Shown here: positions 30,772 to 43,319 of the stretch, piece after piece
Numbering within the stretch: the stretch's first letter is position 1
Layout: the number at the start of each line of letters is the position of its first letter
NCBI RefSeq assembly: GCF_036320965.1
Contig: NC_092226.1
Location: 20,221,502 to 20,285,501 of the forward strand
DNA length: 64,000 bases
Direction: 5' to 3'
DNA from: Panulirus ornatus
Taxonomy: Eukaryota; Arthropoda; Malacostraca; Decapoda; Palinuridae
The notes under the pieces: generated by a model
Database searches by the model: none
Told to the model about the DNA's origin: nothing
The model's input: the letters and a program-made list of their open reading frames with translations, nothing else
Translations under genes and position numbers: made by a program

Positions 30772-30909
30772 GGAGGTGGAGGGAACGAGGAGAAGAGGGA
30801 GACCAAATTGGAGGTGGAAAGATGGAGTGAAAAAGATTTTGTGTGATCGGGGCCTGAACATGCAGGAGGGTGAAAGGAGGGCAAAGAATAGAGTGAATTG
30901 GAGCGATGT

Positions 30910-30911
<2 letters not shown>
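30769..30911 (+). mobile_element. LINE-A internal fragment between two (TA)n tracts
   Basis: 143 bp coding SEVEGTRRRGRPNWRWKDG through NRVNWSDVVY, with TA repeat on both sides. The left joint falls at ATATATGTCGG and the right at GTGGTATA, both places where the intact element itself reads TATA-like sequence. Confidence 0.88.

Positions 30912-30957
<46 letters not shown>
30912..30957. repeat. (TA)n microsatellite
   Basis: About 23 TA dinucleotides between a LINE-A fragment and a tRNA-derived SINE. Confidence 0.97.
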
Positions 30958-30958
<1 letters not shown>

Positions 30959-31083
30959 GAATAAAGTGTATATGAACGCGCACACCTTCATAGAACATAC
31001 AAACCTCCAACAGCCAGGATCGAGCCTGGGACCCCTTGTGCAAGAGGCAGGCATGCTAACCGCTAGGCTAAGGGACTGTATAA
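30958..31083 (-). mobile_element. tRNA-derived SINE
   Basis: The minus strand carries a tRNA-like head: an A box TAGCCTAGCGG (31,060-31,070) and a B box GGCTCGATCCT (31,016-31,026) at normal spacing, with a plausible anticodon arm around CTCTTGCAC. An unrelated body follows (GGAGGTTTGTATGTTCTATG, AAGGTGTGCGCGTTCATA) and a tail running into (TA)n. RNA polymerase III would transcribe it from the internal boxes. It is too diverged in the acceptor region to be a working tRNA gene. It is a SINE family separate from SINE-A. Confidence 0.75.
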
Positions 31084-31099
31084 TAGGAAACAACTATTC

Positions 31100-31506
31100 G
31101 AAATACTAAGTACTCGAATACCCTTCGTCTCACAATGGTGAGCAACGGGGTCGATCGGTTGTTTCCGAACAGAACACATAGCCAGCTGAGAGGAGCATGT
31201 GTTACGACCAGATGGAATGAAGAAAGAAATGACATTTGGTATGGCAGGAATGCAAAGGAATGAAGTGTAGAGTGATGGAATGGGTGAAACCTATTACTCT
31301 GAGGTAGTTTGTGTGCGTGGAAAGTGTGCAAGATAGGGAGTTATAAGAATAGTGTATGATAGTAAGTTTAAAGGGGTTGGTGTGAGAGGAATACCACCTG
31401 TGACATGGGGAAATAGATTGGAGAGTAAGAATACTAGAGGGAGAGAATGGTGAAAGAATTCATGGATTGATGTATGCAAGGGAGGCATCCAAGGGCCCTT
31501 TTTTTT
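31100..31506 (+). mobile_element. 3' end of a second LINE family (LINE-B), decayed
   Basis: Scrambled plus-strand frames resemble the C-terminus of another non-LTR polyprotein: MEWVK near 31,278, then VYDSKFKGVGVRGIPPVTWG and NRLE, a variant of the GxGRPPxTWxxR-type ending, and GREW later. The end is followed by CAAGGGCCC and a 15-base poly(T). Frame shifts and stops are frequent. The sequence is unlike LINE-A. Family placement is from the motif only. Confidence 0.5.
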
Positions 31507-31519
31507 TTTTTTTTCCCTA

Positions 31520-32470
31520 CCCCCCCTTGATGGGAGTTCTCGGAGGGAACAAGCATCAGAGAATTAGATAAATTCCTCATTCTCCCAACTTCTTTAGATT
31601 TTTCATTTGCCTTTATTAAATCCAACAACTGAAGAACTTGGACCTTCAGCCCATCTCTTGCTACTCTTTCATTCTTGTTATGGCAAATGATCTTCCTCCA
31701 GCTCAAAAATCATTACTGACATACCTGTTTACCCCCCTTTGCATAACTCCCCTTACCTGCATTGTGACCCATCTTTTTATCATCTGCAGTTTCACAATGA
31801 CCTTCTCGTGATCTCTTTCCTTAACTAAAATTTGTATTGTCATTGTCATACAGCTGTCCTAGACAATATTTGCCCTCTTAACTATTTCATCAAATTTACC
31901 ATGCTTCCTTAATGGATTTGACTGTGCATCTACTGCCTCCTCAATGGCCCTGCACAATATTGCACTTTGCCAACCCATTTCAAGATTTCTGTGCTTGTGT
32001 TTTTCAGTTGTTTCAACCTCTTCTGAGCAGGTATTTTCCCGTCTCAGTTTTAATGCATCATTTTATAATTATGTACCCATGCTGAGTGCATTTTTTCCCA
32101 CCATAGTTCTGCTTGTCTACCTCTTTTTTCTCTCTGGCTTTTCATACAAACCTCCAGCTTCTTCCATATATCCTCTAGGTTTGCCTCTAGGATATTTTAC
32201 ATTTTTTATGGTCTCCTAAGAATGTTCTCCAGCTTATTTACCCTGTCTTCTAGGGTTTGTGAATGATCAGTTATCTGCTTCCTCAAGGCACTCTTGTTAG
32301 CATCCCTCAAAATCAAAATTTTCCTTTGCTGTCTCAGTTATCAGTTACCTTTTTAGTCTCTGTAACTACTTCCACATATAAATTTCCCTTAATTGTTAGC
32401 CTCCCTGGAATCCCAAGCATTTGTGTTTTCTGTAGCGCTTCCATTTGTACACCCATTTTCACCAAGATTT
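31520..32470 (-). pseudogene. Degraded coiled-coil (ORF1-like) sequence
   Basis: Minus-strand frames contain RKQITDHSQTLEDRVNKLEN followed by ILRR, NLEDIWKKLEVCMKS and later ERVARDGLKVQVLQLLDLIK then ANEKSKEVGRM. This is charged, leucine-spaced sequence that looks like coiled coil. Stops and frame changes are frequent in between. ORF1-type proteins of LINEs have such coiled coils, and the poly(A)-like run at 31,501-31,515 would fit an element end, but the link is only suggestive. It could also be an unrelated pseudogene. Confidence 0.35.
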
Positions 32471-33063
32471 TTCCGAGTATGTGAAGTTTTGTCGAATGGT
32501 GAGTTCAGTAAAGACCAACTAAAAGAGAACTAAGAACAAGTATATGAAAACTACAAATTATCATATTATTCATTCATTATCATCTGAATGTTTAGAACAT
32601 GATAGTGAACTGCATAAATATTCCATCTCTTTCAGCTGTTCTCCCCTAAATTTTATTGAATATGTAGATTTGTGCATTATTGATCTATGCATTAGTTAAG
32701 AACCTACTGTAGAGAAAAGCTACCACATTATTCACCATCCATAAGTTAAATGTGTTGTACCAAATCGTTTGAACCAAGACTCCTTACTGACTGATCAGTG
32801 ACCTAACATCAGTCATTGGTCAAGTTTTGGTGACCACAGCACTCTATGAACATAGATCTCTCATTAAGTAGGTTGTTGCCAGATACTCTGTATTTATTTA
32901 ATCGTAATTATTCCAGGCCCTCTTTGAAAGGCTACAAAGTTTCCAGCAGCAGCAAAATTTAGACTCCTTTAGAGTAAAAATCCCTTGAAGGGACTATGTT
33001 CCTAATGATACAGCCTCACCAAAGATGACTTCAATTGCGGTGTAACCTCATGCAGGCGAGCAA
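32471..33063. other. AT-rich DNA without recognised feature
   Basis: Nothing supportable. A (C)AGCAGCAGCAAAATTT segment near 32,945 is not part of a frame I can identify. Confidence 0.55.
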
Positions 33064-34121
33064 ATATGAAGTCAATTGAGGGACAAGTCAATTGGGAGGT
33101 AAGTTTGAATGGAGAAAAACTGGAGGAAGTGATATGTTTTAGATATCTGGGAGTGGATTTAGCAGCGGATGGAACCATGGAAGTGGAAGTGAGTCAATTG
33201 GTAGGGGAGGGGGATGAAGGTTCTGGAAGCATGGAAGAATGTGTGGAAGACTAGAATGTTATCTCGGAGAGCAAAAATGGGTATGTTTGAAGGAATAGTG
33301 GTTCCAACTGTGTTATATAGTTGTGAGGTGTGGGCTATAGATAGAGTTGTGCGAAGGAGTGTGGATGTGTTGGAAATGAGATGTTTGAGGGCAATATGTG
33401 GTGTGAGGTGGTTTGATCAAGTAAGTAATGAAAGGGTAAGAGTGATGATAAAAAGAGTGTGGTTGAGAGAGCAGAAGAGGATGTATTGAAATGGTTTGGT
33501 CACGTGGAGAGAATAAGCGAGGAAAGATTGACAAAGACGATATGTGTGTCAGAGGTGGAGGGAACGAGGAGAAGCGGGAGACCAAATTGTAGGTGGGAGG
33601 ATGGAGTGAAAAAGATTTTGAGCAACCGTGGCCTGAACATACAGGAGGGTGAAAGGTGTGCAAGGAATAGTGTGGTATACCAGGGTCGACGTGCTGTCAG
33701 TGGATTGAACCAGGGCATGTAAAGTGTCTGGGGTAAACCATGGAAAGTTTTGTGGGGCCTGGATGTGGAAAGGGAGCTGTGGTTTCGGTGCATTACACAT
33801 GACAGCTAGAGACTTAGTGTGAACGAATATGGCCTTTGTTGTCTTCCTAGCACTACCACGGGGTGAAGGGGGTGCCATTTCATGTGTGGCAGGTGGCGAC
33901 AGGAATGGATGATGGCAGCAAGCATGAATATGTTCATATGTATATATGTATATGTCTGTGTATGTATACATATGTATACGTTGAAATGTATAGGTATGTA
34001 TATGTGCATGCGTGTATATACATGTGTATTTGGGTGGGTTGGGCCATTCTTTTATCTGTTTCCTTGCACTACCTCGCTAATGCAGGAGATGGCAACAAAG
34101 TATAATAAGTAAATAAATAAA
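33064..34121 (+). mobile_element. LINE-A copy, long-UTR subtype, 5'-truncated
   Basis: Plus-strand copy from EGQVNWEVSLNGEKLEEV through VKCF-type RYLGVDLAADG, SRRAKMGMFEGIVVP, the GVRWFDQVSN block and SGRPNCRWEDGVKKIL to a stop near 33,720. A long 3' UTR, terminal hairpin (about 34,067-34,098) and TAAATAAATAAATAAA tail follow. Frameshifts near 33,230 and 33,450 make it a pseudogene. Moderate divergence. Confidence 0.9.
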
Positions 34122-36327
34122 TGTATACACAAGGTATGATTATCCCAAAGTTCCTTGGCACATCATCAGACTCAGATTCTTTTCTCATTCTTAGGCAAAA
34201 GAGTCGTGGATATAATGCCATCTGCCCTGTCTGGGTAAGACCTGGACATTGTGTGACAGCCCCAGCATTCTGGGCATGCATGGTGTGATAGTCACTCATT
34301 TATTTGTATCATGAATGGTGACATCATATAGATGATATAGCATTAGGTTGGGAATGATGTAATCAACATCAAATCAAGGGTAATATTTATTCCAATTCAG
34401 TTGTTCCTGTATGGACACGTATGACCCAAGGTTTCTTGGTTCATCTGTCTTCAAAGAAATAAAAACATTTTCATGATGGACTGTTAATCATGATCAATTT
34501 GACTCCTTGTTTTACAGAACAATTTTTAGCAGTCACATCTTTAGTTTGCTTAAAGTGTTCAGTTGCAGAGAGTTCAATTTACAATGTGTTGTGAGTAAAG
34601 ACTTCAAAATATTGAAGCTGTTTTGTTTGATGTGCACATTGAAAAGACTAATTATAACAAGCTTCATTAGAGTCTGCAGTATCTAGATTGAAAAGATGCA
34701 GACAGCTTAAGGATCATGTGAAGACACAGAGAGTGCAGGTTGAAAACTATGTTTTCATTGTCAGCATTATAAAGTGTAAGGGTAATTTGATGTGGAATAA
34801 TGCATTATTTGAAGAAAATTTTAAGTTACCCAACATGAACTGAAATTGGCATAAGAAACAATCATTCTGATACTAGTAAGCTGGTCACTGTAGGATTAAC
34901 TACCAAGGTCAGTTCATATGATTGAGGTCCTACAACATCGCACAGTATTTTACAAGCTAGATTAATTGGAATGTGAAACACATTAAAAGTGTAATGTGAA
35001 CTATGAATGACAGTGTCTGGTCTTACCTTTTTTTATCCACTTCAGCAAGTTGGCATCAGGAACAAACAATGGCTTCCTTTGTACACATCCAGTCTTTGGT
35101 TGTCATATACCCATCACCTTTTATATAAACTTTAAACATAATCTTTGTTACCAAATCTGAAGTGTTGATAGTCGTTAGCATAATTACCATCAAAGACAAA
35201 AAATATTTGTTTACCATACATTCTTTGGCATTTCTGCACACTTATTAGTTCACTAGCAATAGAAACATATAGTTTTACAATCTTTTCTTATTTTTCTCTA
35301 GTTTAATGTAAAATCTGTAGGTTTATCACAAGATCTGGTATATTACGGCCCAACATGATCCGAGATATTTTTCAGTATCTTAAATCTGTCAGGTGTTCTA
35401 AAACAGAAAATACTTGTTATTAATTAGTATAAGTGTACTGTCACCTTAGCAGTTGTATCATGCACACACTGTTTTAAAATGGTATTAGTTGTTGACTAAG
35501 GATTCAGTGTTTTGAGCAACAAAAATCACATACGAATTCCTTGCACCTGGTTGGTAATGCATACTGTATCTTATTAGTATCTTTGTAATGTAGAACAATG
35601 AAGTACTTTATTTTCTGTGAACCTCAAAAGTTAGTCCATTTTGGTTGATTTTCTTGCAGTCGTCTTGAATTAACTTTGCATCTAAGTGGCCTTATACACG
35701 TCAGAAGACCAAAAAACTAAACCAGAGATAATATGGCATTGCTAGAAACAGTTTTATCCCTTTTTGCTAATGCTTCCCATTTTTATATATAAAGCCCTAC
35801 AACACTCCAGAGATTAAAGTAACCTTGGTTTAGATATATTCTTACACCTTCTTGTGCCATGCTTATTTTCCCAAACTCGGGATTTTTATGGTTATCATGC
35901 ATTTTTTCAGTTATGATTTCATCAGTGGCAACTGTTCCATGCCCCTAAGGTGTATGAGCTTTGGGGGAACATTCATAGCATAGTAACATTTCTTTAAGCA
36001 AAGAAAAATGTGATTTAAGCAGAGCACTAACTAAAAATCTTGTTTTGTTGAAACTAATTTCTACAACTATAAATTCTTTTTCAGGAATTTTTTTCTTTCA
36101 TTCTAATAGTCATGCTAAGTAATATAACTGATGAATTATAATTTTCTGTTATATCTAGATTTTTCTAGGATTTTTAATTTGCTTGTTGCTTTATTGTTTA
36201 CTTTGCACTTACAGACCATGGTGTGAAAAAACGCATCTGTAATTGTAAAACTAAAGTATTAGAGTAATGAATGACTTTAGATTTGTTCTAGAGTATAACA
36301 TAAATGGGTAGTAGTAACAACTAAGAT

Positions 36328-36328
<1 letters not shown>
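34122..36328. other. Unique AT-rich DNA
   Basis: About 2.2 kb with no frame above 61 codons that looks coding, no tandem repeats and no recognised element. It could be intron or intergenic. Confidence 0.6.

Positions 36329-36410
<82 letters not shown>
36329..36410. repeat. (CT)n microsatellite
   Basis: 41 uninterrupted CT dinucleotides. Confidence 0.99.
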
Positions 36411-36414
<4 letters not shown>

Positions 36415-39234
36415 TACAATATGTATTGGCTGCTGCTTGGCAACATGTCTATTACAGAGTAATATTGTTTAAATACAGTTCCTCATAAATCCAAGCATTT
36501 ATGTGGTCACCCTCAAAGAGGTGACATGTATATGGCCCTTTAACTAAATATGATTAATTTACATATATGTTATGGATCATACTAAGGATTTCCTTTCCTA
36601 AGAAGACATAAGATTGACCATGTTAAAATATATTTAATGAAAATGTCCACAAAAATCTTATGAACTAACTAGTAATATTGAGCAGTATATATCTAGAGCA
36701 GTACCAAATATTATGTAGTTCTGTTATGCATGAAATGTTGTTAGACTTGTGTCCCAACATCAGCCACTTTATGTGCTTATATACAGACTTATTTCTTTGT
36801 GTTCTTAACAGCCTTAGACAAATTGTACTGGTTTGTGTTATTTCTGTACCTGTTTAAAATAGTGCTTTCCATTTGCTGTATATGATTAACATTATAGAAG
36901 TGTGGAAAAAGTTTCTTGGTATATATACCCCAAAAGATTTTTTCTTGCACTTGAACTAAATTCCTGCAACACTGAAATCCTCCAGAAGTTTCATATTGGG
37001 TAACTACCTCAAAGGGTGAACTGCCTTTTTTCATTCCTCTGTATGGTGTGACAGGGCATTACTGATGTGTTTTATAAATTAGTGCCATATATAAACTCAG
37101 CGACTGTATTTATTCATTCATAATCATAAGTGAAACTCATTGTGGCAGGCTCTGGATATTCCGTAAAAACCAAAAAGTAGACATGCTTACTTTGGCCATA
37201 GCCATAGTTCCAAAAATTTATTGTAATCATAGTCATTTTCTTCAATATATCTGTCTTCAGACTGTACCAAAATTGGTTGAGAAATCTATCTATTTACTTT
37301 ACTGTGAAGCCAGTTTTCAACTTTCTGGAGGTTAAACTGCCTAAGAATTCTGTATATGGGCTATGCTGTCAGTGTGTTCTTACCATTAGATTTTTGGTAT
37401 CTGCTTTTCATCATAAGATACCAAAGCATATTAATATTCATAGTACCTTTATGGGTGTCTCATTGTCATTAGAAATACAGAGAGTGTTAACAGACATTTA
37501 TAACAATCATATTGTACACTTGTCTTTAGATATATTGACTATCTATTATTACTACCTGTATATTACAATTATATGAATATATACAGTAAGTCATTTACCC
37601 ATCAGCATACTCTTTGTGAGTGACAAGATTTACAGCTGTTGTTCGTAAATGTTATGTAAATGAGACTGATTCAACTTTACATTGTTTCATCACTGTATGT
37701 GGTTGTCACTGAATGTTGAAAATATTGCCCTACATTGTTGTACAGTTATAGAACATGTTTAATTTTATGTGAAATAACATGAATCCAGATTAATCAATGA
37801 TGGAGAAGGCAAAGGGTTTAGAATATCTCTAGTTGTACAGAATACATTCATATGTAATGGTTTCATTAGCAACAGTTACTCAGTGACTTTAGATTGATAA
37901 TAATATTATGCCAATCTCTACAGCATCTGTTTTTTTGTGATGAATATTTGTTACAGATTATAGCTTAATAACCATCAGCATATGATGGCCTCTAAATCAA
38001 ACAAACATCTTCAATAATCTGCATGAGAAAAACTGAAGCCATGGTGGTAGTATTACATGTAAAAAAGCATTCCATTCTTTTTTATTTATATAAAACCCCT
38101 GCAAAAGCCATCTTCAACTCAGGACCATTCTGGATACATATGAATGTTAATCAGTCTCTCAGCTTGTACTTTTCTGACATGCACTTTTATGTATTTCAAT
38201 TTTATGGATTTGCTTGGTCCTAGCAACTAGCCTTTTCCAAGCTCTCACAAATAGCTTGGTCTTCCCTTGTAAGCAGCAGTTGTAAATGATTTACCATCAC
38301 AGTTGTATCATAAGGCAGAGCAAAATGAATCCAAAAACAAGTAATTATGTATGCTGTATATTATGCTTGAATACTGTATTGTAGACTGAAAAACACGTAT
38401 TGTATGTTCCATGTCACTCTTAAAAGTATACATTGTCATATGCTCAAAAATCATAATATTAATCATCTAATTTCTCATCATAAGTGCAATATAAAACAAA
38501 ATTCAAAGAATTATGAAATACATAATCATGTGGAAGTCGTTGCATGACTGAACAGAATAAATATTGTACAGTATGATATTTTCTAAGGAATTTAGGGTAT
38601 TTTCATTTGAATATAAATGTACATACATACAACTGCATATTTTTAAGATTTAAGGTAATCATTTTTAACAGAAATCTAAAAATATCACCAAACATGTTGC
38701 TTAGGTTATGCACAAGAGCTACTAGTCTAAACCCTTAATGAATGTAAAGAGGCAGAAACATCAGCCAATAGCCTTATGCCAGTCATATTAAATATAGATA
38801 AAACAGAAGTATATTCTATTAATAATGAACATTCATGATAACATGTAGGATTTATATGAAGTATAGATAATTGAAGCCCATAGGACTGGTAACAAAGAAA
38901 ATAAGAGACAGCACTTCACTGACTGTCCCCTCATGCTGTAAAGGAGCTGTGGCATGGTCACGTGTGTACATATCAATCAGTCTGTGTGACTGAAATTAGT
39001 AACTCCAAAATGGCATTATGGTTTAATTTGAACTTGATGGAAATGTTGGGTATGACTAAAGAGCACCATCGAAACATTTTTCAGGTGCCATGCTTTCCAA
39101 TAATACTTTTTTAGTCTGTATATATATGGTAGGCTATGTCTGGCACAGGCAAACTATGGTGGCCTGTGCCATACGTAAAGACAAGACAGGCCACAAAAGC
39201 TGCAGTGACTGGACAGGCTACCACTTAGTGGTGA
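36411..39234. other. Unique AT-rich DNA
   Basis: No convincing gene or repeat. A small inverted repeat (TGGCCTGT ... ACAGGCCA) occurs near 39,160-39,195. An 81-codon minus frame at 36,789-37,034 has no supporting features. Confidence 0.55.
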
Positions 39235-39495
39235 ACCAGGGATGGCTAGGAGATAGGGGATCATGGGAGGGGACACCTGCATAGTGGGGTGGGGTACTGA
39301 GGAGGATAGGCCCAAGCAGAGGATGGGTAGCTTTGGGGAAGAAAGAGCAGTGAAAGGGGTAGGGGGTTAGGGGAAGAGAGAGAGAGAGAGCCTTACAAGG
39401 GGTGGGAATCAGGGGAATGGAGGGCTGTTCAGTGATAGCCAAGTAGGGAGTGGAGATTGGGAAAGGGAGTGCCATGCAAGTTGAAGGGGTCATAT
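39235..39495 (+). other. G-rich, purine-rich tract
   Basis: About 260 bp with strong G over C bias on the plus strand, including GTGGGGTGGGG, GGGGTAGGGGGTTAGGGG and a short (GA)n. Several runs of three to five G could form quadruplexes. It contrasts with the AT-rich surroundings. No coding assignment. Confidence 0.6.
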
Positions 39496-40914
39496 AATGG
39501 AGGAAATGTTTGCACGAACTATGTCCAGCCTCTGAAGTCCTCGAAATTATTGAAGTTTCCCAGTCAGGTTCAAGGCCATCCGCAAAAGCTCCCTAATTGC
39601 AGTCAGTTTGCATTTAAATATCTCTAATGCAATAGGTCAGAATCTAGGTGTTCATGAATCATATAGGTTTTTAGTGTTCATTTAAAGGAAAGATTTCAGG
39701 GTTTCAAAAATCTTCTTTATTCCCATTAGACGACATTATGGTAAATCAATTTCTGTGAGGTTGTGGGGATATTTTTTTTCACTCAAGGAAATGAGATTCT
39801 ATATTAGTAAAAATAACTATTTTTGTAAATTATTCCAAGTTTTTGATAGATGCCCTGTAGTGATAGCACTTAGTCTGCTTCTTGTTTGACAAGCAGGATA
39901 CCACCTATTCTTTCTTAGGCATAAAGGACTTGCAAGTTCCTTTAAACTTTTTACTAAACATTGTTGCAAATGGTTAATGAACAATATTTTGACAATGCAA
40001 AGGGTTTAATCTTGAAGCTATTAATGTGTCACTTTAGCAACTTCATCTACTTATGGATGTGTCATAACTACCTAATTTGTTATTTTTAAGTTTTTTAAGT
40101 TTTGTACATATTTTTTTAATGTAGATTATTTTCTTATTACCCTAAGTACATCTGTCATGTACAAGATTTTGAGACCAGATTTTAGAATATATGACCCAAA
40201 ATAGAATGCAAACTTATTCTTTCAAAAAAGAAGTAAATTTGATGTGTTTTTAGGTATTTAAGAAGTTAATCATAGTAATACAGTATGGAAAACTGGTACC
40301 ATTAGTTCCATCACATTGATGTCCCCAACATAGAGGCAAAAATAAAGTTTTCATGAAATTAAACAAAAGTTTAGATTATATGAATATATAAGCAAGCAGT
40401 AGGAACTTCTTGTAAAAAGGAAATAAAGTCATGTACAAAAAATTATTCGAGGTCTCCTTACCCACACATTCACCTACCTTTTTGTACACACACGTACTAT
40501 TTGACTAAGGTCTTTTATCTGACTGTCAGTAATTCCTATTAAAAATTATGTAATGGAATTTTATTTTATTATGTTAGCAACTTAAAAATGTGATGGACTG
40601 AAGTTAACTTCAAAAACAAGTTCTTGTTGAAAAATCATGAGACGGAAATCTGATTTAGTATATCTTTCGAGATTTGTAATTACAAAAGATGAATCTGTTA
40701 ATTAGAAAGCCAGACTTTAAAGAGTAGTCTTCATTTAGGATAGCTGCAGACAAGCTGACCTTATTATCTACTTTTACTCAATTTTTTTTTCTTTTTTTTT
40801 TTAAATGCATTCAGACTAGTAAAAGTTAGCTATATCCCCCTTACTATATATCATCCATAACATCAAATAACATACCTAGTCCTCATTCTATTCAGGAAAA
40901 GCATTTCAAGAACA
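39496..40914. other. Unique AT-rich DNA
   Basis: Nothing recognised. A T-rich run lies at about 40,781-40,802. Confidence 0.55.
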
Positions 40915-41280
40915 TCTTATTGAACCTAAAATCAAAACATATGTACCTGTCGTGCTTGATGGCATCTTGGGAGTCGAACAAAGTTGTTCATATAAAATAT
41001 CCGAGTGGGTCAGGGCACTTTTCTGAACCTAAAATCCACACAAGTGCTTGAGGATATACTGTTAGTTGAATGAAGTTGTTCAGATAAAAACCCAAGTAGG
41101 TTGGGGTGCTTTTCTGAATCTAAAATCGACACAGGTACAGACCTGTGGTGCTTGAGGAGGTCCTAGGCATCAAAAGAAGTTGATGAGATAAAATACCCGA
41201 GTGGTTCGTGGTGCTTTTCTGAAACTAAAATCCTGGGAGTTGAACGAATTTGTTGAGATAAAATACATGAGTGGCTCAAG
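40915..41280. repeat. Short tandem array, ~90-105-bp unit, about four copies
   Basis: Units share TTTCTGAACCTAAAATC, an ACAGGTAC-type block, GTGCTTGAGG, GAACGAAGTTGTT, GATAAAATACCCGAGTGG and GGTGCTTTTC. Starts fall near 40,921, 41,023, 41,113 and 41,218. Copies are diverged and some lack internal blocks. Confidence 0.8.
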
Positions 41281-41282
41281 CG

Positions 41283-41667
41283 GTGGCATATCTAGGGTAT
41301 AGCAGGTAGGGCAGGTGTCCTGAGCTCCACTTGAAGGGGGTGCCACTCAACAGGTTTTTTTTTTTGACATATGCTACCTGATTCACATTTTTAACAGTTT
41401 GGTTAAGCGAGATATAGAAGAAACTCGCCTACTTTTCAACTATAGTAATATTTTGCTATTATCAGTTGCATTACCGCTTCTACGTTACAATTTTGATCAA
41501 ATAAGTTTTTAAGAGTTTATATAAATTTATGTTTGGCCTAACTCTTCAACAGTTTATATAATTACACTATATATTTTTATATACATCCACTGTATGTAAA
41601 TTTTCAATCAAGCCAGGGGTGCAATTTCAGTGCTTGCCATAGATGCTATTTCCCCTAGATATGCCCT
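41283..41667. mobile_element. MITE-like element with short terminal inverted repeats
   Basis: The left end GGCATATCTAGGG (41,285-41,297) and the right end CCCTAGATATGCC (41,653-41,665) are exact inverted repeats, with further matching AGCA and GGCA blocks inward. The ~385-bp interior has no transposase frame. No clear target duplication is visible. It sits exactly between the ~95-bp tandem array and the satellite. Confidence 0.62.
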
Positions 41668-43276
41668 GAATACTTAGGGGTATTTTTTAGCTCAAAATAC
41701 TTTTTGTTTCAGAACTGAAAGATAAGATATTCAAACACTTCTATACTTGAAATAATCATGGAAAATATATCATAATGCTCTCAGATACCTATACATACAC
41801 AATACGATGCAAAAGGACAGAAATATTTTAGAATTGACTTAATTTAACAGCTTAACTAAGTATCATTAAGAGGAAGAAACATTCTTTTAATACCAGATTT
41901 GTGTTCAGCATAGAAAATACTTCTTATAATAACTTTTTAAACAAAATCTATTTTTCTGAGAAAAATACTAAAAAATTGAAGGTTATATGATAGTTTAAGG
42001 CATTTTCTACCTCCAAAACCTTTTTGTTTCAAAATTGAAAGATAAGATATTCAAACACCTCTATACTTGAAATAATCATTGAAAATATATCATAATGGTC
42101 TCAGTACCCGACACATACTCATTAAATATGATGCAATGGAGCAGAAATATTTTAAAATTGACTTCATTTAACAGCTTAATTCAGTGTCATTAAGAGGACT
42201 AAATGTTATTTTAACACCATATTTGTATTCAGCATGAAAAATACTTCTTATAATGAGTTTTTAAGGAAACCTTTTTTTTCTGAGAAAAATACCAAAAATT
42301 AAAGGTAGTATTTCAGGGTATTTTTTAGCTCCAAGAACTTTTTGTTTCAAAATTGAAAGATAAGATATTCAAACACTTCCATACTTGAAATAATCATGGT
42401 TAATATATCATAATTCTCTCAGTTACCGATACATACTTTGTAAATAAGATGCAAAGGATCACAAGATATCTTAAAAATAATTTCATTCAACACCTTAATT
42501 GAGTGTTATTAAGACAACAAAATGATATTTTAAGACCATATTTGTAATCAACATGAAAAATACTTCTTATGATAAGTTTTTAAAGGAAATCTATTTTTCT
42601 GAAAAGTTTTTTAGCTTAAAAAACTTTTTTTCAAAATTGAAAGATAATATATCCAAACACTTCTACACTTTAAATAATCATGGAAAATATATCATAATGC
42701 TCTCAGTTATCGATACATACTCAGTAAATATGATGCAAGGAAATAATGAATATCTTAAAAAAGATTTCATTCACAGCTTAATTGAATGGCATGAAAATGA
42801 CTGAATGTCCTTTTAACTCCAGATTTGTATTCAGCAGGAAAAATATTTCATACAATTAGATTTTAAAGATCTATTTTTCTGAGAAAATACCAAAAATTGT
42901 AGGTAATAGTTCAGGGCATTTTTAGCTCAAAAAAATTTGTTTCAATATTGAGAGATAAGATATACAAACTCTTCTATACTTGAAACACATACATACACAG
43001 TAAATGTGATGCAAAGGAACAGAAATATTTTAAAACTGACTTCATTTAACAGCTTAACTGAGTATCGTTAAGAGGACTAAACATTAACCAGATTTGTGTT
43101 TAGCATAAAAAATACCTCTTTTATAACTTTTTAAAGGAAATCTATTTTTGAAAAAAATACTAAAAAATTGAAGGTTATGATAATTCAGGGTATTTTCTAC
43201 CTCCAAAAACCTCTTGTTTCAAATTAAAAAATAACATATTCAAACACATCTACACTTAAAATAATCTCAGTACCCG

Positions 43277-43280
<4 letters not shown>

Positions 43281-43319
<39 letters not shown>

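Noticed and set aside
30958..31083. Possible functional tRNA gene on the minus strand.
   Set aside because: The A and B boxes are good but the acceptor stem does not close and a SINE body and tail follow, so it was called a tRNA-derived SINE.
36789..37034. An 81-codon minus-strand frame in unique DNA.
   Set aside because: No flanking splice sites, family resemblance or composition bias that would separate it from chance.
39218..39493. A 91-codon proline-rich minus-strand frame.
   Set aside because: It is the complement of the G-rich tract, with low-complexity composition and no domain or splice support.
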